A stretch of 64,000 nucleotides of DNA, taken from assembly GCA_946807835.1 (NCBI GenBank), contig OX327690.1:17828501-17892500 (forward strand), written 5' to 3'. Under the pieces are notes generated by a model. That model was not told where the DNA came from and made no database searches. It worked only from the letters and a program-made list of their open reading frames with translations. The stretch comes from Ailanthus altissimus. Lineage: Eukaryota > Streptophyta > Magnoliopsida > Sapindales > Simaroubaceae. The translations under genes and the position numbers were made by a program. The stretch's first letter is position 1, and the number at the start of each line of letters is the position of its first letter. Below are positions 1 through 11,190 of the stretch, one piece after another.

Positions 1-544
1 GGCGTCATTCATCGTTAAGGACTCCTTACTATACAGCAATGTATCAACAAAGCTGTCATAGCTTTTCGGTAAGGAACTTAATAACATTATGGCCTTGTCT
101 TCATCTTTAGTCTTGATGCCCAATTGCTCAACACTTATGATGATCTTGTTGAACTCATTAATGTGAGCTCTTAATGAAGATCTCTCGTACATTATTAACT
201 AATATAGTTTTCTTTTTAATAAGAAGTCTATTTGCAAGAGACTTCTTCATATATAATGCTTCAAGTCTCTTCCATAGCCTCAAAGCTATTTCTTCATCAC
301 CAACTTCCTTTAATACTTCATCGCTCAATGCTAGGATTATAGTGTTGTAAGTCTTTTTCTGAATCATGTCCCAATCGTTCTGCTCGGACTTTGAGATTGT
401 CATCCCTTCGCTTGTTAAGGAAATGGCTTCCTCCAATGCTGAGTCTAGTCATTCCTTTACTAGTAAAGCCCTAACTTTCATCCTCCAAAGATTAAAGTCA
501 TTCATCCCATTGAACTTTTCTATTTCTTACTTGATTGCAGCCAT
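1..544 (-). pseudogene. Ty1/copia gag polyprotein remnant, cut by the window edge
   Basis: This is the 5' part of a copia retrotransposon gag gene. The frame opens with MAAIK and then a stop, followed by KFNGMNDFNLWRMKVRALL, the usual copia gag opening. Farther on it reads LSDEVLKEVGDEEIALRLWK and LEALYMKKSLANRLLIKKK, the classic gag core around residues 60-115. After a frameshift near position 165 it continues INEFNKIIISVEQLGIKTKD and LLSSLPKSYDSFVDTLLYSK up to base 1. There are at least two stops and one frameshift, so it is not functional. A methionine-tRNA-type primer site and an LTR lie just upstream, at higher coordinates, as expected for a minus-strand element. The rest of the element lies outside the window. 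Confidence 0.85.
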
Positions 545-580
545 GTTTTAAATACCCCAGGTGTGTATTATCGAACCTTA

Positions 581-592
581 GCTCTGATACCA
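581..592 (-). other. Retrotransposon primer-binding site (initiator-Met tRNA type)
   Basis: The minus strand reads TGGTATCAGAGC, the sequence complementary to the 3' end of initiator methionine tRNA that primes reverse transcription in most plant copia elements. It lies 3 bases inside the LTR boundary at 596 and about 40 bases upstream of the gag start, exactly where a primer site belongs. It fixes the element as minus-strand. Confidence 0.8.
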
Positions 593-595
593 GTT

Positions 596-1535
596 TGTTG
601 GAGGAATCACTCTTCTCCCCGTGAGAATAGATTAAAGTGACGATCTCTAATCAAGTTAAACCTCAACCCCTAACCTCTTTATGCAGCGGAATAACCTGTA
701 TATCAAGCAAAATAACAAGAATTCAAAGAAGAAAATAAATAGCACAATGCAATCACTTATGGTTCGGCCAACTGTCGATGTTCATGGTGGATCCGAATAT
801 CCTAGCCTTTCTTATTAACTCCCTAGAGATTTTATAAGAAAAACCAAATGAAGAACCTTCAAAAAGATTTGATGTTTAGTGTACCCTTACTCTACCACGA
901 GCAATGTACACCCAAATGACGGTTCCACGCTAGCGCACACAATCATTTAGTGGCTACCTAGTTCTTCCCTTCTCTTAGAGTCTCTTTTAATGCTTGATCT
1001 TAACTAAAGGGTTTATAAGTGTTTATACAAGTGTTATTTTGTGCCTACTAACCCTATTCCTTAGTGGGGTAAGAGTCCACTTATTTTAAAAGTCCTAAAT
1101 TTCTCAAAACTCAAATTCCATATCAAAAAGAAACTTTCCCCTGCTTTGGTGCTGCCACGCTGAGGTCCTGGCACTGTGGCGCTGAGCCTTAATGCGTCCA
1201 ACATTGCGACGCTGGGAACCTGGTGCCACGGCATTGGAGTACTGATCTAGGCATCGAGGCGCTCAGCCTTGGACGTTACGGTGCTGGCCCCTGTTTCTAG
1301 CTCCGCGCATTTCCTCACTTTCTTTGCATCTTCAGGTCTCGTTTCACTTCCCTCTTTATATCCCACACGTCCTAAACTTCCCTATGTCCTACAAGTTCTA
1401 GACTTCTTGTGACTCTCCTCTTTGATATTCATCCCAATTCTTTTCAAAATAAGATTGTTGAATCTCCAAATCTCCAATATAACTTGTGGTAGAGAGTGAC
1501 AAGTTAGCAACTATATAAGGGAATGAAGTGCTTCA
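596..1535 (-). repeat. Copia LTR adjoining the primer site
   Basis: The block starts with TGTTGGAGG directly beside the primer-binding site, so it is the 5' LTR of the minus-strand copia element whose gag is at 1-544. It holds a motif common in dicot LTRs (cacttatggttcggcc, near 758). It also has a GC-richer stretch at about 1150-1290 packed with variants of GCGCTG, GGCACTG and GCCACG. A second, partial copy follows at about 1545-2090. The outer end is uncertain because of that duplication. Confidence 0.6.
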
Positions 1536-1544
1536 AAGATTTTA

Positions 1545-2090
1545 TAAGAACTCTAATCAAGTTCAACCTCAAACCCTAACCTCTTTACACAGTGGAATAA
1601 CATGTATATCAAGCAAAATAACAAGAAAGCAAAGTAGAAAATAAAGAGTACAATGCAATCACTTACGTGGTTCGGCCAATTGTCAACGTCTATGGTGGAT
1701 CCAAAGATCCTAACCTCTTTTATTAATTCCTTATAGATTTTATAAGAAAAATTCAATGAAGAACTTTCAAAATGACCTAATGTTTAGTGTACCCTTACTC
1801 AACCACGAGCAATGTACACCCAAACGACAGTTCCATACTAGCGCACACAAGCACTTAGTGTCTACCTAGTTCTTCCCTTCTTTTAGAGTCTTTCTTAATG
1901 CTTGATCTCAACTAAAGGGTTTATAAGTGCTTATATAGAAATTATTTCATGCCTACTAACCCTATTCATTAGTGGAGTAAGAGTCTACTTATTTTAAAAG
2001 TCCTAAACTTTTCAAAACTCAAAATCCAGATCAAAAAATAAACTTTTCCCTGCTCTGGCACCGTGACGCTGAGGTCCTGGCACTGTATAG
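1545..2090 (-). repeat. Second partial copy of the 596-1535 LTR
   Basis: The stretch repeats 640-1180 in the same orientation. Shared landmarks include ctaatcaagtt, cctaacctctttaca, atatcaagcaaaataacaag, acaatgcaatcactta, gtacccttactc, gagcaatgtacacccaa and gaggtcctggcactgt. By eye the copies are roughly 85-90 percent identical over about 540 bp. The second copy stops abruptly after ggcactgtat near 2085, so it is a truncated tandem LTR. This could come from unequal recombination or from insertion of a relative into the LTR. Confidence 0.65.
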
Positions 2091-2764
2091 GGAATGTAGA
2101 TAAATTTGCACATTCTATTCTAATAAAAGAGTTGTCTAGAATTGGCATAGCCTCCTATACGCATTCAATTCAATGGTTTCTAAATCAAATTTCTAAAATA
2201 GGTTTGGGTTAGTTTGCTCTCATGTGCATAGAGCTAATTAAGCTTAACTTGTTTTATCACATGTTTTTCTGTATAAACAAGTTGAGCCCTTTATTCTTAT
2301 TCTATGTGAGATTGAGTTTTTTGAAATACTCTCAAATATTGTAACATAAAGAAAGACTAATACAAGAGTAATTATTATTGTATGGTAAATTTGACAGTTG
2401 AGAGCACCATATTTACCTATATTCGCTGGACAACGGCACAAAGAATATTTGTACTTTTTTTCCCAAAGAAACTGGTATAAGGCAATTTTTGTGTAGAATT
2501 TGTGCGTGCAATTATATGTTTTCCCCCCTCAGTTTCACTATGCCCAACTCCAACAACTGAAAGTTCTCGATGTCTCTTGGATTCTTACAAACTAAATTGA
2601 CGATGGACATCTCGAATCTCATCAATCACATTTTATAGCCATGTCTCATTGAGGCACCAGTGTCTCCTCGCCAATGATGGATGTTCAAATACGTTATCAA
2701 ACCATAAGCTCTCCTCATTATATAATCATTATAATGCAACTAATCTATCATTTATTGTATTTAT
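2091..2764. other. No gene recognised
   Basis: AT-rich sequence with short open frames only. None of their translations resembles a protein I know. A pyrimidine-rich patch at about 2518-2530 (ttttcccccctc) is the only notable composition change. Confidence 0.5.
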
Positions 2765-3429
2765 TTCCCTTTAGAAATTTGGGACTAGCCTGTAAAATTT
2801 TAAAAAGACCAAGCCCAGGCTAGAGAAGTATGAGTGCTAATCATTTGAGTCGAACAAAACTCATGGTAGTTAAACACTCCTATCAAGGCAAAGGGTTCAT
2901 TTTTGGCCTAACATTTTCTTAAATCATACCAAACCCTCCAACACTTGTTGAAATTGAATAGTTGTCACTCAAAAAAGAAAACTCTTCTCCAATACGTGAC
3001 TAAGGAGGGTCTCATCATCATTCCATGAAGACTTGCCCTAGTACGCCAACGAGGAGTCCTAACATATAGCCGAAGAGTATTCTTTTCCACAAATAAGAAC
3101 TGTGAACTACCAAGGACCCTCATCATATTCCCCTATAGAATCGAGTACTCTTTATCAAGGCTAATTACTTCTCATCAGAAATAGCACTGCTAATATTCTG
3201 AGACGGCTTTAAAGAGTCCAAAAATAAGTAAAACACGACATTGAAGAGTCCTTAGATAAACTAAATGCACCCTTAAAGAGAGTTCAAAGAAGATTAGAAT
3301 TCTAATATAGTGAGGAGTTATTTATGAGATCCAAAAACCATAAACAATCTTATAAATATAAGGGATTCCTACATAGGAGGCAAGATTTGTTTCTCTCCAA
3401 AAAAATGTTCTATTCTGGTAATTCTTTCA
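2765..3429 (+). repeat. LTR-like repeat, left copy (pairs with 12459-13115)
   Basis: The stretch matches 12459-13115 in the same orientation. Shared landmarks include tttagaaatttgg, agtatgagtgctaatc, agttaaacactcc, atcaaggcaaa, gaggagtccta, ctaccaaggaccctc, gcactct and gtaattcttt. Both copies end in CA after a gtaattctttt-like sequence (3429 and 13115). Two direct copies about 9 kb apart, enclosing a gypsy pol fragment and an antisense gag-like ORF, suggest the two LTRs of one old element. The left boundary is approximate, and no target-site duplication is visible. Confidence 0.6.
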
Positions 3430-3496
3430 TGTTATTGTTAGGATTTGTGCTAAATAAAACAATACTTTGAAGCCAGATAAGAAAACATGCTAACTT

Positions 3497-6400
3497 TGTT
3501 AGGATTTGTACTCATGTGCCATCCCATTGTTGTATGAATATTTTATTTTGTAATATTTATATAATTTATTATTTGTTAAATCGTTAATTACTATTATTAA
3601 ATAGTTCAATGCTTGTGACACTACAGACATTATATGATCTAAAGGAGTTCAGATTTGGTCTAAAGAAATTTAGATCAATGCCAAGAGTTAGTATCATTAA
3701 AAATTATAAATGCTAAAGAGTTAGCATGTTATATTAATCAGTGAAGTCTAAAAGTTAGAATCTTGTCTGTAATGGTACAAAGACTTGAGAATACATTAGT
3801 AATAACTGATAAAGGTTAATTAAGTCTAATATTTTTATTTTCAAACTTCATATTTGTTCGTATAAATTAAGATTATTTAGCTTTTGATGTATTTTATTTT
3901 TATTTTTGTAGATTTAGAGTCAATAGAGCAAATATGGTTGAAACTCTAATGCAAATAAGTCAAAAACATCAAATTGCTACAGTGCCGAGATACAGTAATA
4001 CGCTACATTGATTTGCTATAGTACCCATCGCCGCAATGCCCAAAATAATGTCTCAGCGCCGTAGCGACCAGGATTCAGCGCCATAGCGCACGTAGTGATG
4101 AATAGTACCTAGTGAACATTAATGCGTGAACAGTATTTTTGCTACAATAACTCGTGAACAGTAATTTAAAGACAAACTTATAAATAGAAGGTAAAAAATC
4201 CTAATTGAGAAGGAAAAGAGAAAAGAAGAAAAGAGACAAAAACTTAGAAAAAAAATTCACAATACAAAATCAAATATCAAAGACAATGATTAAAGAACCA
4301 AGATCAAGATTTAAGCTTCAAGTCAAGATTGAGGGAGAAGCACATCAAGGAGTCACTTTAATTAGTTTTTCTTCTCTTTCTTTATCATTATGCTCTTATT
4401 CTTGTTGATCTTTATAAATTGGTTTGATACTTTTAGTTTTATGATGAGCTAAATTGTTCATCTAGGGTTAGACTATATGAACCTAATATGAATTTAGATT
4501 GTGTTAATTTTTAGTTTATGAACTTGATACATTCAATTGATTCATTTTATCTTGTGATTAATGCACTCATTATACCTGATCAATATTTTGAATGATTGAG
4601 GAACCATGATAAACTCGACGGAGGGATTCATGTGTTTAGCCTAAGGTAGTTTGATGCATGATCATAGGGTAACAACTATAAGTTCAATCTAGGATAAACA
4701 TATACCTAGGTGTCATGTATGGTATAATTTAGACTTGATCTTAATGAATTACATTCTGATTTGATTACCATAGACATATAGGTGATTGTTAGAATGTGTA
4801 ATATAATCACTTGACCATCGACAGAGGCTTATGATGAGATTAGTGTCTAAGTTAATCAATTGGTATTATGGAATTAACTAAGTGGTTAATGAGCCCAATG
4901 AAATATTAGGGGATGAATCAAAACCCTAGATTATCTTTATTTGTGAATTTTATCCTTTACTTTTGTTTAGTTAAATTGATAGAGTTAGATTAGCTAATTA
5001 AATATCATATTGTGATTTTCTGAATAAAAGTTACGTAGGTATAATTTTTAGTACTTGATTTATAGAATTAGATTGCATAATCCCTGTGGGATCAATATCT
5101 GGACTTAAAAGCCTATATTACTTGATACGATAGCGTGCACTTGTGCTTAGCTACTATAGCAATCAATCAATTTTTGTAACATAGTTGCAAGAGTTGCAAT
5201 AGGTGCTAAGAAATATTATTATACAAATTTATTCTCAAATTATATGTTCCTGGTCTTAATTCACCGATGCAGGTCTATCGATGGAATCCTTTTACATAGA
5301 CCAGTGTATACTATACCTAGATGGTCTAGATGGTTGTTCTTAACTAACCATGGACTTACTGGAAGTTTGTATAGGATACAGGTGTTCAGTAAGGACTGAA
5401 TACTAAATAGACTCAATGATAACCCCAACAGATATCCTATGAAGCCGTTAATGGAAGGTCCTCTCGAGTTGAGTAGTATAGTGGTCCTTTGACCTGAGTA
5501 CCACAGTGGGCTTGTAAGTGATCCATCATACTTTAGTTCCACACATGTCACAGACCTTTCATAGTGTGACCACTGAGTGTCGTTGGGTATGGTCTGATGC
5601 TTATAGAGTCCGGTGTGTATAGATATGCAATCTGTCAGCTCACATAGATGAGTTAATATATTTGGATGCTCAGAGACTGTATCTTAGAACGTTTTATGGC
5701 CATAAGCAACAAAACTGGAAAAAAAGTTTCCTACAGGGTTAAACAATATTGTAAAAATGTTTATATATATTATTTATTAAGATACGTGTTTGGAAATAAG
5801 TTCACATATGAGCATATAAAGATTTGACGGTAGTGATCCATATTCCAGCTCTTCCAGGATATGATTAGTGAAAGGATTATATGTATACGCTATGACCTCA
5901 ACTTGTTTGGTCTACTGCACTGATTTGTAATATCCGTAATGTGTGTGTGGGGGATCAATCTCGAACTCCCAGAATAGTTTTGTTTGACAAATCGGGAGTG
6001 AACCTAGAGAGTCCCACAATATGAAGTGTACTCGTTGTACACTGAGGTAGCGTACCGGATTGAATAGTTCAATCCAGAAAATTCCAACAGACCGGACATT
6101 TACTTCGGTTTCCCTCCGATCATGCACATGTCAAGAGTTAAGTACATCATTAGTTAATAATTAGTTGTTGACCAATGGGATGTTGACATATTGCATATGT
6201 GGGCCAATTATTATTTGATTTGAAAATTATCAAAATGACCTTATTTGTTGGACAAATAATTTCATTATTTTATTCATTAAAATTTTTATTGATAATAAAT
6301 AATATTATTATTTAAATTAAAATCAAACAATTAATTTTTTTAGTTAAATTGGCATGTGTTTCTACCATGATTTAATATGATTAAATTATTTGTTTAATAT

Positions 6401-7130
6401 TAATTAAATGATAAGATAAGTATAAATGTGTGGCATTTATTAATAGTAGGTCTTAAGATGTTTCTTAATAATAAGAAAGTGTTTCTCATTTGGCCTAGAT
6501 TAAGGCTAAATTTATTTAAATGATTTTTTATTTTATTTTGTTTTCATTTGGTTTATTGTAAATAATAATAAACAAAAATTAATGGCAAACATAATGAATG
6601 CCATTAGGTGAGAAAATGATTAAAAAATAATAAACAAATAAAAGAGCAATTAATTGCTCAATTAATCATCAAAAACTCGTGCAAGGGGTTAAGGGAAGTG
6701 AGAGAAGTGAATTTTGTTAAGTGCTAAAATATTCTCTTAAGTGTTGAGAGCACAAAAATACATATTCTATTTTTCTTTCTATTTTTGGTCACCCATACTA
6801 CAAGGTAGAAACAAGGATTCAAGAGTTGAATCCTTTGCTGAAAAAGCTACTATTCTAGCTTCCTCAAGCCCGTCGTGTTGAGGAACTAGAATTGTGAACG
6901 GGTTGTTTTAAGGCGGGTACTCTGGTTCGACAGTATACCAAAAGCTTGACAAGGTACTTTTTCTCAATCTTGAAGTATTTTACATTTATGAGATAACATG
7001 TAAAGTTTATTTGTGTTTATCATTATGAAATTTGTATTTTGCTCATCCACTGCGCATATATGTATGTGATACGTATGCTATATTTGAATGATATACACAA
7101 ACCCACATATATATACCCTAAGTTTAAAAT
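3497..7130 (+). mobile_element. LTR-type repeat, copy 1, interrupted by another LTR-like insertion
   Basis: The block begins TGTTAGGATTTGTACTCATG. Its parts at 3497-3727 and 5440-6700 correspond to 7567-8680. Shared phrases include gacattatatgat, aaggagttcagat, ctcgagttgagtagtat, cctttgacct, tgggcttgt and agagacctttcat-like text. Between the matching parts lies a different LTR-like block (about 3940-5180), so this copy appears to have been invaded. No protein-coding frame of the element itself is recognisable. It could be a solo LTR or the leader of a copia element, and the right end (near 7000-7130) is not fixed. Confidence 0.5.
3940..5180 (+). repeat. LTR-like block of a large non-autonomous gypsy-type element
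   Basis: The block has a GC-richer zone of gctacagtgcc-, cgctac- and cagcgcc-like words at about 3970-4110. Repeats of gtgaacagta follow (4123-4170), then a purine-rich leader. It ends in a phrase typical of plant gypsy LTR/leader junctions: aatccctgtgggatc near 5079 and gatagcgtgcacttgtgc near 5128. The same order, on the opposite strand, is seen at 45522-46560, which suggests one family. A 67-codon open frame here (4205-4408) is low-complexity and not a gene. Confidence 0.45.
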
Positions 7131-7159
7131 CACTCACAAACTTATCCCTAAAAGGCTAA

Positions 7160-7557
7160 TGAAGTAATGGCACTATTCGACATAATGGTTTTCGAACAAA
7201 TCTCTTGAAGAAAAAACCACTGAGGATGTTTTGACACAATTAGCCTCGACCAAAGATGTTAGAATCCCATAAATAGTACCCTTAGAGCTCATTATGCCCA
7301 AAAATTAGGGGGAAACAAAGAAAGTCCTCCAAATTACATTCGGTCTAAGTTGGATAAATCCAATCAAAGGGTACTTAAAAAATAGGGAACTACCCATGGA
7401 CAAGTTGGAAGCTCACCAATTGAAGTACACCTTGGCTAGATACACATTGATTGATGGTATCATTTATCACCAAGGACATTCTCATCCATACTTGAGATGC
7501 CTCAATCCCAATGAGGCTGACTATGTATTGAGAGAAATTCGTTAAGACGTATATAAC
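7160..7557 (+). pseudogene. Ty3/gypsy (Tat-like) pol fragment between RNase H and integrase
   Basis: Plus-strand translation gives a degraded but clear gypsy pol linker: YLKNRELPMDKLEAHQLKYT, then LARYTLIDGIIYHQGHSHPY, then LRCLNPNEADYVLREIR. This corresponds to the segment just before the integrase zinc-binding region of Tat-type plant gypsy elements. Upstream there is a shorter match (FEQISLEEKTTEDVLTQLAS) broken by in-frame stops. It ends abruptly at about 7557, where another LTR-like repeat begins with TGTTGGAGATG, so integrase is missing. Nothing here could make a working enzyme. Confidence 0.75.
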
Positions 7558-7566
7558 AATCATGTT

Positions 7567-8680
7567 GGAGATGATACTTATGTGTCATTATAATATTATA
7601 TAAATATTAATTGTTTAATATTTATACAATATACTTTTCAAATAAAATTGTTAATATTATAATAAATGGTAAGATGCTTGTAACGTTTTAGACATTATAT
7701 GATTTGAAGGAGTTCAGATCAGTTCTAAAGGAGTATAGATCACTGCTAAGAGTTAACAACGCTGAGAATTATAAGTGCTAAAAGTTAGTAGGTCTTCTCG
7801 AGTTGAGTAGTATTCGTGATCCTTTGACCTTAGCATTAGGATGGGCTTGTGAGTGATCCACCATACTTTGGTTCCACGGATGTCAGAGACCTTTCATGGT
7901 CTGACCGGTTCATGTCACTTAGTATAGTCCAATACTTATGAAGTCCTGTGTGCGTATATATAGGATCCGTCAACTCATATGGGTGAGTTGTATATCCTTA
8001 TGCCCTGAGATTATATTTCAGAAATCTTTATGACCAAAAGCATAAACCCTGAAAAAAAATTTTACGTTGGGTTAAATAATATCGTAAAAGTGTTTGCGTA
8101 TATTATTTATCGAGATATGATTCTAGAGCTAAATTCCCGGATAAGAACATAGAGATATAACAGTGGTGATCTATGTCTCCGCTCTTCCAATATATTGGTG
8201 ACGAATAGATCATACGAATATGTTATTACTTCAACTTGTACGATCTAACGCACTGTTTTGTAATTTTCAAGACATGTGCGTGGGGTATTATTCACGGACT
8301 TATGGAAGAGTTCCATTTGACAAACCGGACATAAACTTAGAGAGTCCTACAATATAAAATGTACTTGTTTTGCACTGTGACAGCATACTGAATTGAATAA
8401 TTTGATCCAAAAAAATTTCGCAAACCTAAATATTTATTTCAAGTTCCCTTAAAATGAACATTTATCAAGACTTTAAAAGTAAGTAAATTAATTAATTAAT
8501 AAGAGTTGTTGACCAATAAAATGATAACAAGTGATAAAATTTGAACCTTTAAATATTTGACTTAAAAATAATCAAAATGACCTTACTTATGACATAAGCA
8601 AAGTCATTGGTTAATTACAAAACTATTTTGCTAATTAATCAATTATTATTAAGTCAAACTATTAATAAATTAAAGAAAAA
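7567..8680 (+). repeat. LTR-type repeat, copy 2, partner of 3497-7130
   Basis: The block begins TGTTGGAGATGATACTTATG immediately after the truncated gypsy pol fragment, so its insertion probably cut that fragment. Compared with copy 1 it lacks the stretch equivalent to about 3727-5440, but it continues with the same landmarks: ctcgagttgagtag, gtgagtgatcca, ttggttccac, tgaccaata and atcaaaatgacctta. The two copies differ at roughly one base in four, so they are old or separate insertions. No coding content is visible. Confidence 0.55.
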
Positions 8681-9100
8681 TAATGGAAACAAATACAACA
8701 ACGGGGTATGGCTTAAGGCTTTGTGGAGGGGTCTTATGTTGTTGACTTTGGAGAGAAAATTTAACAAATAAAACAAAGGTTGTTTCATTTATGTGTGTTT
8801 TTGTTCGGACTAAACAAGCATAAAAATAGACACAAAACAATTATCATCCAATAAATCAAAAAAAAATACTAAGAATTAAAAAGTAAAATTTCATTAAAAG
8901 TTCATAATGGTTTAAAAAAATAAAGAATACAGCTCAGATAGTTTAAATTACAAAAACGAAAAAAAAAACATAATCCTATTCAAGAGGAGCATGGTTTGTT
9001 CTTCAGTAGTAGAGGCAGGGGTCCTCGATTAGGGAGCCTTTATTGACAGCACGAGGAAGAGCACTTTGTTTGGAAGGAGGAGAATGAAGTAAGTCTTAAG
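8681..9100. other. AT-rich stretch without recognisable gene
   Basis: Poly-A tracts and AT-rich DNA separate the LTR-type repeat from the minus-strand gag-like pseudogene. No feature is recognised. Confidence 0.5.
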
Positions 9101-11190
9101 GTGCTCAGTTCGGAGATTAAGCTTATAAAATCTTAGGCGACCTCTATCACTGATCTGAAGACTTCAACCTGTAAAGGGTCCCTTTAGCTTTTAGGTCAAG
9201 TACTTGTAAGGGGCTCCTAGCTTCCCCCTCTTCAGCTACTACTTGGCCAATAAGCACCTTATCCAGCCAAGTGAGATCTAGGTCAGGGTAGTGCCCCCTA
9301 AGCAGATCAAAACACTTCCCAAAGCCTATGTTAACTTTAACTAATCTTTCAAACCCTTCCACCAACGGCTTGAGTAGCTCTACATTTCCTTAGCCAAATC
9401 CTCATTCTTTTGGGAGAGCTCTTTTTAGTCTTTGCGGAAGGTCCTCATTATGGTTTGAGACTCACCAGCAATCGCCAGCTAGTGAAGCTCCTTTTATAGA
9501 AGAGTAACCTTACTCTCTATGGCAGCTACTTTGACCTCGGCCTTCTCCACCTTGGCTGCGTAATCCTTGAGCTCTTGGCTTTCTTCCTCAGTCTTTTTAT
9601 TATTCTCTGACAAGGGCTCTGGAGATGGGCGACCGTCACCTCTGCCTCCATTAAAATTTTGTCTATAGCACTTGAGATTTGATCCTGATGCTGAGAAATA
9701 ATGTAGGTTGGCTGCATAAGAAGACAAGCAGTTAGTAATTGAACATATTCCTACACTTAAGCAAAAATTTACCAAAATTGAATTTACCTCGAGCATGTAC
9801 CCCATACAATAAGTGAAGGCTTTTTATTATGCATGCCTAGTAGTTGTCTTAACAAGAGCAGCTTTCAATGAATGCTCAGCCTCCCTCACCAACGGCACTA
9901 TGTGCCTATACCGATTCTACTTGTCGATCAGTATAACTGATAAGGTAAAGGCAAAGGCCCCCTAACCATGTTTATGGCTTGATCAAGCTAGAAGTAGTTT
10001 GACCAAGCGTAATTGCCCAAGAGTTCGATATGACAATCCGCATACTGAACTCATAGGCGGTTGATTGACTCAAAGGAAGTAGTGGAAGACTCGAAAGATT
10101 GGTAGAGGCACTCATCTTCGTCTTCTCCTTATCAGTTGAAGAGCTCCTATGACCAACTCTCGAACTAGCACCTCTGGCATCAGAACCCATCGCCTCGCCT
10201 CTATAGTGGCAATTAATCTTCTATCTAAACTGAGTAGCATAGCAATGCTCCAAGGACGCCCCCCCTCACCCTCCCCCCCCCCCCCCCCCCCTAGTGGTTT
10301 GAGACAAACAAGGCCACTTCTGCTACTACTATCTCTTTGTTCCATTTTGACAGAAGACTAGACAAGGTAAAATTAAGAACATATCACTATTACATTAAAA
10401 CCAAACACCACTAAGAATTATCCTAAATATAAAGCATTATGTCGTCTTTTTTCTCCTGTTTCCCTCCTTGGTACTTCAACAAGTAGCCCGACAAGGCCTG
10501 TGCTTTTCAATTTCTTTTGCATTAGATGGACTTTAATATAACTTGTTTATCTTCAAGCCTAAGCAACTATATCCTCTTCTTTCCAAGTTAGAAGTTCTAA
10601 ATGTTACTAAAATAGTAATAGCATTTCAGTTGGGAATAATAGCAGATGAGTTAGGAATAAGAACCGAAGATGTTCTGAGTACACACCACATAATAAACAA
10701 ACATAGACCTGCTCTCCAAAAATACAAGAACATGACAATTGCCCTAACAATCCCACATGTTTTTAGCACCATTCCCCGCAAGCAAAGAACCATAGATGCT
10801 TCCACTTATGGTTACTTAAAGGCAAATCCCATATAAAGGCATTCTTCTTCTCATTATCATAAGTGATAAGGTAATAGAAATCTTTGTTCTAGTTTAATTT
10901 CTTTCTGCTCTAATAAATATGTTGAAACTCAGGGAAATAGGATTAACTATAGCCAGCCTTCATCCGCATCATGTAAAGATCAATTAGTATTCTCCACGAA
11001 TTAAAATTCAACCGGTAGGATGCTATGTTTAGATGGGTGAACATGCATACAAAATATAGCGAGAGAAGTAGCCTTAACCCTAATTTGAAATAGATAAGAT
11101 TAAAGGTCACCTCGTTAGCCAGCAGGGTATTAGCATTCTCATATTCATGAGGGACTCTCAGTGTGACAATGCTCGATATATTGTACTTTG
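9100..11190 (-). pseudogene. Degenerate gypsy-type transposon protein (Transposase_28/PF04195-like), antisense ORF
   Basis: Read on minus, about 11180-10950 gives VPHEYENANTLLANEVTF, then FKLGLRLLLSLYFVCMFTHL and LNIASYRLNFNSWRILIDLY. This resembles the N-terminal part of proteins annotated putative gypsy-type transposon (PF04195). About 10860-10740 adds FIWDLPLSNHKWKHLWFFAC. A charged, coiled-coil-like segment follows (9494-9650, including EESQELKDYAAKVEKAEVKV). The C-terminal piece at 9147-9365 contains LRGHYPDLDLTWLDKVLIGQ. Stops and frameshifts separate the parts, and a 19-base poly-C tract interrupts it. It runs opposite to the pol fragment at 7160-7557, matching the antisense extra ORF known in Tat-lineage elements. 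The family assignment is from memory. Confidence 0.6.
10273..10291 (+). repeat. Homopolymer tract of 19 C
   Basis: A pure run of 19 cytosines lies inside the degenerate gag-like ORF. It creates spurious proline- or glycine-rich open frames on the two strands, which are not genes. Similar runs occur at 18278-18291 and 48257-48273. The true length may be uncertain, because homopolymers are error-prone in sequencing. Confidence 0.9.

Noticed and set aside
10149..10361. Proline-rich plus-strand and glycine-rich minus-strand open frames around the poly-C tract
   Set aside because: They are produced by the 19-base homopolymer inside a decayed transposon ORF.
10346..10366. ttgacagaagactagacaag, similar to the miR156 family
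   Set aside because: It mismatches miR156 in the middle and 3' half, lies in a transposon remnant, and has no visible foldback partner.
10543..10836. A 97-codon plus-strand open frame
   Set aside because: The opposite strand carries the degraded Transposase_28-like text (FIWDLPLSNHKWKHLWFFAC), so this is its shadow.
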